Assembly: GCA_020436865.1 (NCBI GenBank)
Contig: JAGQXA010000467.1
Location: 1 to 7,994 of the forward strand
From: Saprospiraceae bacterium
Lineage (GTDB): Bacteria; Bacteroidota; Bacteroidia; Chitinophagales; Saprospiraceae
Length of the DNA: 7,994 nucleotides
Direction: 5' to 3'
Positions 1 to 7,250 of the stretch are shown here, one piece after another (positions within the stretch are counted from its first letter, which is position 1; the number at the start of each line of letters is the position of its first letter). The notes below the pieces were generated by a model. It saw only the letters and a program-made list of their open reading frames with translations, made no database searches and was not told the DNA's origin. Position numbers and translations under genes: made by a program.

Positions 1-21
1 ATCGACAGGACCCCCAGCGAC

Positions 22-2373
22 ATGCACCTGAGAAAAATCATGCTGCTCCTGCTCCTCTGGCTCGCCTTCGGGAGTCATGCAACCGGCCAGGAATTCGCCC
101 CCATCGAACCGGAGGGGCCGGAAAAGCCTGAACTGTGGGTCGATTTTTCCATCGAAGGCGGGTTTTACAACCAGGACCTGCGCATCGAACTGTCGAGTCC
201 CGGCGCCCAAATCTACTATACGACCGACGGCAATACGCCCGACCCGCGGGTCGGATCACATAAGTATACCGGCCCGATCGACGTATCGACGACGACTCCG
301 ATCCGCGCCATCGCGGTGAAGGATGGCCGGCAAACCAAGCCCATTTCTCATACCTATTTCATTCGGGAGCCGGAGTCGAATTTCCCGGTGGTGTCGATCG
401 TGATCCCCCCGGCAGTGCTGTTTCACCCCGCCTCGGGCCTGTTCGTCAAGGGTCACAACATTGTCGACACGATCTGGAAAATGCCCGGCGCCAACTTTTG
501 GAGCAAGGCGGAGGTGCCGATGAATACGGAGATCTTCGAGGCCGACGGCACCTGCGTCTTCCGCAGCGGGGCCGGCTTCCGGCTGTTCGGGGGCATGAGC
601 CGGCTTTTTCCGCAGAAATCGATCACCATCGTGGCCCGCGACCGCTACGGCCAAAAGCGGATCGACTACCCCATCTTCGGCAAGAAAGGCCTGAAGAAAT
701 ACAAGTTTCTCGTACTGCGCAACTCGGGCAGTGACTTTGGGAAATCGCATTTTCGCGACGGACTGATGACCAGCCTCGTGGACGACTGGGATATTGACAA
801 ACAGGACTACCGTCCGTCGCAGGTGTACATCAACGGGGAATACTGGGGCATCTACAACATCCGCGAAAAGATCAACCGCTACTTCATCGCCGGGCATCAC
901 GACGTCGACAAAGACAGCATCGACCTGCTCGAGCATCGCTTCAACCGCAAGACGGGCAGCCGGCGGCATTACCAGCGCCTGCTCGACTTCCTGGATCGCT
1001 ACAATCTCGACGAGCCCTCCAACTTCACCTACGTGGAATCGCAGATGGAGGTCGACAATTTCCTGAAATACCAGATCGCTCAAATCTACTTCGACAATCA
1101 GGATGCCGGTGGCAACATCCGCTTCTGGCGCCCGCAAACGCCGGAAGGCCGTTGGCGGTGGATCCTCTACGATACCGATTGGGGCTTCGGCCTGCACGAC
1201 GAACAGGCTTTCAAGAACAATAGCCTGGCCTTTCACACCGAACCCGACGGCCCACGTTGGCCCAATCCTCCCTGGAGCACCTTTCTGCTGCGCAAGTTGC
1301 TGGAGAACCGCTCGTTCGAAAAGGCCTTTGTCAACCGCTTCTGCGACTACCTCAATACCTCTCTTTCCAGCCGCGTGGTCGAGCAGAAGATCGACGAGTT
1401 CCAACTGCGACTAGAACCGGAAATCCCGCGTCACCTGGATCGTTGGCACCTGAGCCTCGATCGCTGGTACGAACAGATCAACCAAATGCGGATCTTTGCC
1501 CGGCAACGCCCCGACCATTGCCGAATGCATCTGATGGAAAAATTCGACCTCGGGCGCGAACGAGAGGTGCGCATCGATGTGAGCGAAGGGGGCAAGGTGA
1601 TCCTGAACCACAACCTCAAACTGAAGGGCGCCGGCTTCGAAGGCAAGTACTTCGAACGCGTGCCGATCCGGCTGCAGGCCGTTCCGCGGCTGGGATACCG
1701 CTTTTCGCATTGGGAGGGGATCGATGTGCCGCCCGATGCCGGCGAATTCACCCTGTCGCTGACCGAAAGCGCTTATCATATCCGCGCGGTGTTCGAAAAA
1801 TACGTACACCCTCTGGCCGGGAAGGTCATGATCAATGAGATCAGCGCCAATAATCGCGAATCGGGCGACTGGATCGAGCTCTACAACTACTCCGACGAAA
1901 CGGTGCAGATGGGAGATTGGATCTTTACGGACAGGGGCCATGAATTCATGCTGCCCGACGTGACCATCCCGCCCCGCGATTATCTCATCCTCTGCGAAGA
2001 CTCTAAAGATTTTGTTCAGGTCTTCCCCAAAGCTTACCGCTACATCGGCGATTTCGACTTCGGCCTGAACAAACGTTACGAGCGCCTGGGGCTATTTTCC
2101 CCGGAGGGCGCGCTGGTCGACAGCATCATCTACGAGGTGCCGCCCATCGATACGGTTTTCACCATGAATCTCCTTCTGCCTAACCTCGATAACGCCGATT
2201 TCGAGAACTGGGAACTGCTCAGGGGCATCGGCACCCCCAACGCCGCCAATCGCTATTACGTAGAAAGTACCATCCAGGCCCGTCGCGAACTCTGGATCGA
2301 GATCGGCATCGCCGCCGGCGTCATTCTCCTCTGTATCATGTTGCTGGCACTGAGGGCGATGGGGAAGATTTGA
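22..2373 (+). CDS. Exported CotH kinase-like protein with chitobiase-type, InlB-repeat-like and lamin-tail domains and a C-terminal membrane anchor
   Basis: The 783-residue product begins with a signal peptide (residues 1-23: basic start, leucine-rich core, then SHATGQ). Residues about 46-113 resemble the chitobiase/beta-hexosaminidase C-terminal domain (IYYTTDGNTPDP, then RAIAVKDG). Residues about 180-490 are a CotH kinase-like domain: LVLRNSGSDF (230-239), INGEYWGIYNIREKI (270-284), YFDNQDAGGNIRFW (356-369) and LYDTDWGFG (382-390), where D384 and D386 are candidate metal or catalytic residues. Residues about 514-592 look like a divergent InlB B-repeat (GYRFSHWEG, ending AVFE). Residues about 598-710 are a lamin-tail domain (MINEISANN, DWIELYN). 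Residues 758-777 form a hydrophobic helix before a short basic tail. CotH proteins in spores phosphorylate coat proteins; the substrate here is unknown. The frame is open to the left edge, but the signal peptide favours ATG 22; ATG 40 is an alternative. Domain calls are firm for CotH and lamin tail, moderate for the rest. Confidence 0.88.
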   Translation: MHLRKIMLLLLLWLAFGSHATGQEFAPIEPEGPEKPELWVDFSIEGGFYNQDLRIELSSPGAQIYYTTDGNTPDPRVGSHKYTGPIDVSTTTPIRAIAVKDGRQTKPISHTYFIREPESNFPVVSIVIPPAVLFHPASGLFVKGHNIVDTIWKMPGANFWSKAEVPMNTEIFEADGTCVFRSGAGFRLFGGMSRLFPQKSITIVARDRYGQKRIDYPIFGKKGLKKYKFLVLRNSGSDFGKSHFRDGLMTSLVDDWDIDKQDYRPSQVYINGEYWGIYNIREKINRYFIAGHHDVDKDSIDLLEHRFNRKTGSRRHYQRLLDFLDRYNLDEPSNFTYVESQMEVDNFLKYQIAQIYFDNQDAGGNIRFWRPQTPEGRWRWILYDTDWGFGLHDEQAFKNNSLAFHTEPDGPRWPNPPWSTFLLRKLLENRSFEKAFVNRFCDYLNTSLSSRVVEQKIDEFQLRLEPEIPRHLDRWHLSLDRWYEQINQMRIFARQRPDHCRMHLMEKFDLGREREVRIDVSEGGKVILNHNLKLKGAGFEGKYFERVPIRLQAVPRLGYRFSHWEGIDVPPDAGEFTLSLTESAYHIRAVFEKYVHPLAGKVMINEISANNRESGDWIELYNYSDETVQMGDWIFTDRGHEFMLPDVTIPPRDYLILCEDSKDFVQVFPKAYRYIGDFDFGLNKRYERLGLFSPEGALVDSIIYEVPPIDTVFTMNLLLPNLDNADFENWELLRGIGTPNAANRYYVESTIQARRELWIEIGIAAGVILLCIMLLALRAMGKI

Positions 2374-2392
2374 GGGAGAAACAGTGTCAGAG

Positions 2393-2430
2393 GTTGCAAA
2401 GGTGGCAAAGGATACAAAGGCGCCGAAAGG
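2393..2430. repeat. Degenerate 9-bp tandem repeats (CAAAGG-type) between convergent genes
   Basis: CAAAGG occurs at 2397-2402, 2406-2411 and 2415-2420, an exact 9-bp period, followed by GAAAGG at 2425-2430 and another CAAAGG at 2445-2450 inside the end of the oxygenase gene. The block fills most of the 67-bp spacer between the stop codons of the CotH-like gene and the Rieske gene. On the minus strand it reads as runs of CCTTTG. No clear hairpin with a U-tract is visible here, so I do not call it a terminator. Confidence 0.6.
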
Positions 2431-2440
2431 TTCCCCCTCT

Positions 2441-3523
2441 CTAACAAAGGAATTGGGCGAGCAGGCGGTGGAAATGGTGCACGCAAGGTTCCATGCTGAC
2501 CGAGAAGCGCCCCCGGTCGTAGTGGCGCGAACGGATGCCCTTTTGCACGCTCTCGACCACGGCTTCGTCTTCCAGTTCGGTTTGGTGCAGTTGAGCTTCG
2601 GCCGGCTGCAGGCCGGCGTCGGCGAAGCGGTAAGTGCGGAAACGCACGAGGGTACGATCGGGCGCCAGCGGCTCGACCACGTTGAGCGATAACCCCCAGG
2701 GATAGAAGTTGAACATGAGGTTGGGGAACAACCAGAAATAGTAAGCAAACACCCGCTTACCGGCATCCGGATGTCCGGCGGGCGGATCGAAGCAGGGCTG
2801 TCCTTCGTCGGCGATGCCCAATTGCAGGTTGCAGTAGGGAAACAGCTCATAGGCATACCGGCTGAAATCCAGGGCCTGGTTCAGAACCGGATGCACGAAG
2901 GGAATATGGAAGCCTTCCAGATAGTTGTCGCAATACAGTGCCCAGTGGGCTTGCACAAAGTAGTCTCTCGAGTTTTCGGGATCATAGGTTAGGGTATTGA
3001 GCGGCAGCCAGGACAGGCGTTCCCGCATGGGGCGCACCATTTCTTCCAGGCCAACGGTCGGCTGCAAGCTGACCAGGCACAGTCCAAGCCATTCTTCCAT
3101 CGAAATCTGAGCCAGGTGGTCGCGTTCCCCGGGGAAGTCTTCTACCTCCTGAAAGCCGGGCATGCGGCGGAAGCGCCCGTCGAGATCGAAGCAGCGGCCG
3201 TGATAACTGCAGGTCAGCTGGCGATAGCTGCCGGCAGCTTCCACGATCACCTTGGCGCGGTGCGTGCAGACGTTCGATAGGCAGCGAACCGTCCCGTGCC
3301 GGTCGCGCGCCAGAAGCAGGGGCTCGTCGAGCACTCCCGGCAAAAGGACAAATGGAACGACCTTTCCCGGAGCATCCACTTCCGCCGCGTCGGCGGCATA
3401 ATGCCAGGAGGCGGCCCACAGGCGCTCCTTCGCCCGATCGAACCAGGCTGACTCTCGGTAGAATGCCCCCGGCAAGGTATGAGCCTTTCGAATATCGTCG
3501 GAGATCTGGAACGGTTCTTTCAT
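2441..3523 (-). CDS. Rieske [2Fe-2S] non-heme iron oxygenase, alpha-subunit type
   Basis: The 360-residue protein has the two-domain layout of ring-hydroxylating oxygenase alpha subunits. The N-terminal Rieske domain carries C86-T-H88 and C105-SY-H108, the [2Fe-2S] ligands. The catalytic domain has the motif CDNYLEGFHIPFVHP (198-212): N200 would be the bridging residue between the two metal sites, and H206 and H211 bind the mononuclear iron, with a carboxylate probably from the ELEDE stretch (316-320). The end (VQKGIRSRHYDRGRFS, then HHFHRLLA) resembles the choline/glycine-betaine monooxygenase branch, so an oxidative demethylase or hydroxylase of a small, perhaps quaternary-ammonium, substrate is possible. 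The substrate is not determined. ATG 3523 is chosen over an in-frame TTG at 3559, whose added residues (LRILKLFFFDF) look like translated spacer. No ferredoxin or reductase gene is adjacent, so electrons would come from elsewhere. Length is normal for single-component-type alpha subunits. Confidence 0.9.
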   Translation of the reverse strand: MKEPFQISDDIRKAHTLPGAFYRESAWFDRAKERLWAASWHYAADAAEVDAPGKVVPFVLLPGVLDEPLLLARDRHGTVRCLSNVCTHRAKVIVEAAGSYRQLTCSYHGRCFDLDGRFRRMPGFQEVEDFPGERDHLAQISMEEWLGLCLVSLQPTVGLEEMVRPMRERLSWLPLNTLTYDPENSRDYFVQAHWALYCDNYLEGFHIPFVHPVLNQALDFSRYAYELFPYCNLQLGIADEGQPCFDPPAGHPDAGKRVFAYYFWLFPNLMFNFYPWGLSLNVVEPLAPDRTLVRFRTYRFADAGLQPAEAQLHQTELEDEAVVESVQKGIRSRHYDRGRFSVSMEPCVHHFHRLLAQFLC

Positions 3524-3608
3524 AAAGTCAAAGAAAAACAGTTTGAGAATTCGGAGCAACGACCTTTCCCCGGTTTAACTTTTCCTCTTAGCGGATTGTT
3601 AGCCCAGA

Positions 3609-3616
3609 TAGATTTG
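3609..3616 (+). promoter_or_regulatory. Candidate Bacteroidota -7 promoter element (TAGATTTG) for the Kir channel gene
   Basis: The octamer TAGATTTG matches the TAnnTTTG -7 consensus of the Bacteroidota primary sigma factor. It lies 32 bases before the ATG at 3649, which would leave a leader of roughly 25-30 bases. No good TTTG -33 element sits 19-21 bases upstream; only a TTG at 3596-3598, too close, is seen. The element is in the 125-bp divergent spacer shared with the Rieske gene, for which I see no comparable match on the minus strand. Confidence 0.35.
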
Positions 3617-3648
3617 CTTAGATCGCGGAAAGATCAGAACTTTTTTCC

Positions 3649-4590
3649 ATGAAACTGAGAAATAGACTCCTGCCGGGCGGTCGCAAGAAAGAGTTTGAAG
3701 ACCTGGGCTTCGGCACCAAGATCACCGATTCGGTCGACCGCTTGATCAACCAGAACGGTTCTTTCAATATCGAACGGCGCGGCGCCTGGGCCTGGACGCC
3801 CTACCAGTCGCTCGTGGAGATGTCGTGGTCGCAGTTCTTGCTGTTGATCCTGGTTTTCTACGTGAGTGTCAACCTCTTCTTTGCCGCCCTGCACCTGCTG
3901 GCCGGGGTCGAGCACATTTCCGGGATCGCATCCGGACACTGGCTGGAGGACCTGGGTGGCGCCTTCTTCTTCAGCGTGCAAACCTTTACGACGGTCGGTT
4001 ACGGAGCGATGAGCCCGATCGGCTTCCTGTCGAACGTGATCGCCGCCTTCTGCGCCCTGGTCGGATTGATCAGTTTCGCCCTGGCAACCGGGCTCGTATA
4101 CGCCCGCTTTTCCAAGCCCAAGGCGCAGATACTCTTCAGCCGAAAGGCCCTGATCGCTCCGTATAACGATGGCAAGAGCTTTCAATTCCGCATCGTCAAC
4201 CGGCGGAGCAACAAGATCATCAACCTCACCGCAAAGGTGACGATGACCTGGGTAGAGCACGACCGGCAGGGAACGCGCCGCCGGCGTTTTGCGGGCTTGC
4301 CGCTGGAACGCGATCAGGTGTTCATGTTTCCGCTCAACTGGACGCTGGTACATCCCATTGGCCCCGATAGCCCGTTCTACGATCTGTCGCAAAAAGACCT
4401 GGAGGTTCGACATGTCGAAGTGATCGTGTTGATAGAAGGCTACGACGAAACCTTTGCGCAAACCGTCCATGCCAGCAGTTCCTACACCTGGGAAGAGATC
4501 TTTTGGAACACTCGTTTCAAACCCATGTATTTCGACGACCGCGACGGGAAAACGGTATTGGAGCTGGACCGGATCGATGAAGTGGAATAG
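3649..4590 (+). CDS. Inward-rectifier potassium channel, KirBac type
   Basis: The 313-residue protein is a complete prokaryotic Kir channel, forming a tetrameric K+ pore in the inner membrane. An amphipathic slide-helix segment (AWTPYQSLVEM, 48-58) precedes the first membrane helix (about 60-84). The pore helix (about 100-114) leads into the canonical selectivity filter TVGYG (115-119), and the second membrane helix spans about 125-150. The sequence just after it, TGLVYARFSKPKAQILFS (147-164), is the typical KirBac entry to the cytoplasmic immunoglobulin-like gating domain, which runs to about residue 295. The C-terminal DGKTVLELDRIDEVE is also of the family type. There is no signal peptide, as expected. 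ATG 3649 is followed directly by a basic N-terminus of the usual length. It is divergent from the Rieske oxygenase and convergent with bamA, so it is probably transcribed alone. Whether it truly rectifies, and what ligand or lipid gates it, cannot be read from the sequence. Confidence 0.95.
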   Translation: MKLRNRLLPGGRKKEFEDLGFGTKITDSVDRLINQNGSFNIERRGAWAWTPYQSLVEMSWSQFLLLILVFYVSVNLFFAALHLLAGVEHISGIASGHWLEDLGGAFFFSVQTFTTVGYGAMSPIGFLSNVIAAFCALVGLISFALATGLVYARFSKPKAQILFSRKALIAPYNDGKSFQFRIVNRRSNKIINLTAKVTMTWVEHDRQGTRRRRFAGLPLERDQVFMFPLNWTLVHPIGPDSPFYDLSQKDLEVRHVEVIVLIEGYDETFAQTVHASSSYTWEEIFWNTRFKPMYFDDRDGKTVLELDRIDEVE

Positions 4591-4616
4591 CAGATAAGGG
4601 GAAGAGAAGCAGATTT

Positions 4617-4662
4617 CCGGGGACCGACGGATCCAAGGATCCTTGGATCCGTCGGTCCCCGG
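4617..4662. terminator. Perfect 46-bp palindrome between convergent genes, likely bidirectional terminator
   Basis: Bases 4617-4662 are a perfect inverted repeat centred between 4639 and 4640 with no spacer; three further T-G pairs (4614-4616 with 4663-4665) could extend it in plus-strand RNA. It contains GGATCC at 4629, 4637 and 4645, spaced exactly 8 bp. Folded RNA would give a very stable GC-rich stem from either strand. It sits 26 bp after the Kir channel stop and 20 bp after the bamA stop, the place for a shared terminator. Neither side has a true U-tract: the bamA side continues AAATCTGCTTCTCTTCC and the kir side GGGATTTCGG, so it is not a textbook rho-independent terminator. It could also be a REP-like repeat or an mRNA 3'-end stabiliser. 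Confidence 0.55.
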
Positions 4663-4682
4663 GGGATTTCGGGCGGATGTTC

Positions 4683-7250
4683 CTACTCCGGCTCGAAGCC
4701 CAAAATGATATTGAAATCACCGTAGCGGCTGAAGATCGAACCCGTCTCCGGGGCGTTCTTGTCGAAGCCCAGGCCATAGTCGAAGCCGAGCACCCCGAAC
4801 ATCGGCAGGAAGACCCGCAAGCCGATACCGGCCGAGCGCTTGATGTCGAAGGGGTTGAAGTCGCGGAACGACTGCCAGGCATTTCCTCCCTGCGCAAACG
4901 CCAGCACGTAGATCGTCGAGTTGGGATTCAGGGAGAGCGGATAGCGCAATTCGGCTGTGAACTTGTCGAAAATGGGCGTCGCCACCGTGCGGCCGTCGAT
5001 GAAGTTGGCTTCCAGGTCGGAGATCTCATAACCCCGCATGGAGACGATATCGGTGCCGTTGAACTGCCCGAACTGCACGTTGTTGAGTCCGTCGCCACCC
5101 AATTGGAAGCGTTCGAAGGGCGACACACCGACATTGTTGTTGTAGGCGCCGATCATGCCGATCTTGGCTTCCGTTTTCAGGGTGAGCTTGCCGACCAGGG
5201 TCGTATACCATTCGGCCGTAAAGCGCCATTTGTGATACTCCAGCCAGCGGAAGCGTTCCTGTGCATCGAGCCCCGAGTAATCCTTATTGTTGAACAGCGA
5301 ATACGGGATCGTGAGCTGAGCCGAAAGGGTAAAGCGCGAGCCTTCCTGTGGGAACAGCGGATTATTGATCGAGCTGCGGGTGATCGACTGGGTGATACTG
5401 AAGTTATAGAACTTCCCTTCGGTGACCACCTCACCATTGTCTGTGCGGAACACGCCGCTAAGCCAGTTGTCGAGCGAGAGCGTTTGCAGGTTCAGTGCGG
5501 TCGTAGAGATGAAGTTGTCGTCGGGCCATTTCAGTCGCGTTCCCAGGCTCAGGGAGGTGCCGCCGATGGTAAAGCTGCCGAAACCCGAGTCTTCGCGATC
5601 GAGGCCATTGGTCAGGATGGTATAGAAGCCGCCGACGGTAAAGGAGTTTGGCTTCTTGCCGCCCAGCCAAGGCTCGGTAAAGGAGATGTTATACGACTGA
5701 AAGAAGCGGCCGTTGGTTTGCGCACGCAGCGACAGGCGCTGGCCATCGCCCTGCGGCAAGGGGCTCCAGGCCTCTTTGTTGAAAATGTTGCGCACGGAGA
5801 AGTTGTTGAACGACACGCCGAGCGTACCGATCACGCCCCGGCCGGCGCCACCCCATCCGGCGGAGAGTTCGAGCTGATCGGAGGGTTTTTCCTCTACGGT
5901 GTATTCGATGTCGACCGTTCCGCGCTGCGGGTTGATGGGGGTGTTGATGCCAAGGGATTCCGGGTTGAAGTAACCCAGGTTGATGATCTCGCGTTGCGAA
6001 CGGATGATATCGGAGCGCGAGAATTTCTCGCCGGGCAGGGTCCGCAGTTCGCGGCGGATCACGTGTTCGTGCGTGCGGTCGTTGCCCTTGATCACTACCT
6101 TGTCGATCGTAGCTTGCGGGCCCTCGAAGATGCGGATCTCGAGGTCGATCGAATCCTCGGCTACGGCCACTTCGATGGGGTCTACCTGGAAGAACAGGTA
6201 GCCGTTGTCCATGTAGAGCGTACTGATGTCGCGGCCGTCCTGGCTGAAGCGCAGGCGCGTTTCGAGCAGTTCCTGGTTGTACACCTCGCCTTTGGCAATG
6301 CCCAGCACTTCCGAGAGGAAGTCGGATTCGTAGATGGAGTTGCCCTTCCAGGAGATGTTTCGGAAATAGTAGCGATTGCCCTCGTCGACATTGATGTGAA
6401 TGCGCAAGTCGCCGTCGGGTTCCCGCCAGATGGAGTCGCTGGCGATGGCGGCGTCGCGGAAGCCGATCGTATTGTAATAGGTAATGAGGCTTTTCTTATC
6501 TTCTTCGTAGTCGGTGCGAATGAACTTGGAGGAAGCAAAAAGCCGGCTTTTGCGCTTGGTGTCGTCGAGTAGCTTGCGCAGTTTGCGGTCTTTTGCATTG
6601 TCGTTGCCGGAAAAAGTAATGTCCTGGATCTTGATGCGATCGCCCTGGTCGACGTCGAAGACCAGGCGCACGGAGTGTACCCGCGACGAATCGGCGATCT
6701 CCAGGACGTTCACCTGGGCGTCGAGATAGCCCTTCTTTCGAAAGTAATCGGCGATCGCGGTACTGGCGTTGACCTTGGCATTCTCGGTGACGATCCCGCC
6801 CTTGACCAGGTATTTGTTCACTTCTTCGTTGAGGTCGTCATGAGTGGATTTCTTGACGCCCCGGAAGGAGTGTTTGGTGTACCGGGGGCGTTCCTGCACG
6901 ACGATCTCGAGGAAGACGATATCGCCCAGGGTTTTTTCCTGGAGGATCTGGATGTCGGTGAAAAGCCGAAGGTTCCACAAGGCCTTCATGGCGCGTGGGA
7001 TGTCGCCGCCGGGGATGCGGATCTTGTCGCCGACGCGGAAGCCGGCGATCGATTTCAGGGCGGTTTCATCGCTGTATTTGGCTCCGGTGACGGTGATCCC
7101 GCCGATCTCGTAGTCTTTCGGCTTGGAGTAATCGAAGACGGGGAGCGTATCCGTGATTTGAGCCTGGGCTCCGTGGGACGGTATCAGGAACAGGAGCGCT
7201 CCAAAAAGCAAGAGCGAGGAGCATCGGTACATTCTCATTCTACAGCGCAT
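4683..7250 (-). CDS. bamA: Outer-membrane protein assembly factor BamA (Omp85 family)
   Basis: This is the core of the BAM machine that folds and inserts beta-barrel proteins into the outer membrane. From ATG 7250 the product is 855 residues: a signal peptide (about 1-30, leucine-rich core ending in AQA-Q); five POTRA domains at about 47-119, 122-201, 204-289, 292-375 and 378-455 (for example the turn GNDRTHEHVIRRELRTLPGE, 389-408, typical of POTRA5); then a 16-strand-type barrel to the end. The conserved loop-6 motif appears as MRGYE (738-742). The protein ends LGFEPE, so the usual terminal aromatic residue is three places in from the end. The start is uncertain: ATG 7250 and ATG 7238 (MRMYRCSS) both keep a signal peptide, while the in-frame TTG at 7304 would add 18 polar residues before it and is unlikely. 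It follows uppS in the same direction after a 159-bp gap. The gene normally expected downstream, ompH/skp, is absent. Confidence 0.96.
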   Translation of the reverse strand: MRCRMRMYRCSSLLLFGALLFLIPSHGAQAQITDTLPVFDYSKPKDYEIGGITVTGAKYSDETALKSIAGFRVGDKIRIPGGDIPRAMKALWNLRLFTDIQILQEKTLGDIVFLEIVVQERPRYTKHSFRGVKKSTHDDLNEEVNKYLVKGGIVTENAKVNASTAIADYFRKKGYLDAQVNVLEIADSSRVHSVRLVFDVDQGDRIKIQDITFSGNDNAKDRKLRKLLDDTKRKSRLFASSKFIRTDYEEDKKSLITYYNTIGFRDAAIASDSIWREPDGDLRIHINVDEGNRYYFRNISWKGNSIYESDFLSEVLGIAKGEVYNQELLETRLRFSQDGRDISTLYMDNGYLFFQVDPIEVAVAEDSIDLEIRIFEGPQATIDKVVIKGNDRTHEHVIRRELRTLPGEKFSRSDIIRSQREIINLGYFNPESLGINTPINPQRGTVDIEYTVEEKPSDQLELSAGWGGAGRGVIGTLGVSFNNFSVRNIFNKEAWSPLPQGDGQRLSLRAQTNGRFFQSYNISFTEPWLGGKKPNSFTVGGFYTILTNGLDREDSGFGSFTIGGTSLSLGTRLKWPDDNFISTTALNLQTLSLDNWLSGVFRTDNGEVVTEGKFYNFSITQSITRSSINNPLFPQEGSRFTLSAQLTIPYSLFNNKDYSGLDAQERFRWLEYHKWRFTAEWYTTLVGKLTLKTEAKIGMIGAYNNNVGVSPFERFQLGGDGLNNVQFGQFNGTDIVSMRGYEISDLEANFIDGRTVATPIFDKFTAELRYPLSLNPNSTIYVLAFAQGGNAWQSFRDFNPFDIKRSAGIGLRVFLPMFGVLGFDYGLGFDKNAPETGSIFSRYGDFNIILGFEPE

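Noticed and set aside
256..1404. A 382-codon open frame on the minus strand opposite the CotH-like gene
   Set aside because: Antisense to a gene with clear domains; its product shows only low-complexity V/A/E/D-rich sequence.
2092..2856. A 254-codon minus-strand open frame bridging the CotH-like and Rieske genes
   Set aside because: It reads the Rieske gene in a wrong frame and then the CotH-like gene backwards; no single protein signature spans it.
3524..3559. Twelve-residue N-terminal extension of the Rieske protein from a TTG start
   Set aside because: The ATG at 3523 gives the usual family start, and the extension is AT-rich spacer translated into a phenylalanine-rich string.
3634..4470. 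A 278-codon open frame on the minus strand opposite the Kir channel gene
   Set aside because: Shadow of the channel gene; the product lacks any coherent motif.
4677..6572. A 631-codon open frame on the plus strand opposite bamA
   Set aside because: It is fully antisense to an unmistakable bamA; its product has no recognisable motif and the composition (runs of V, A, E, D, R) expected from reading a GC-rich gene backwards.
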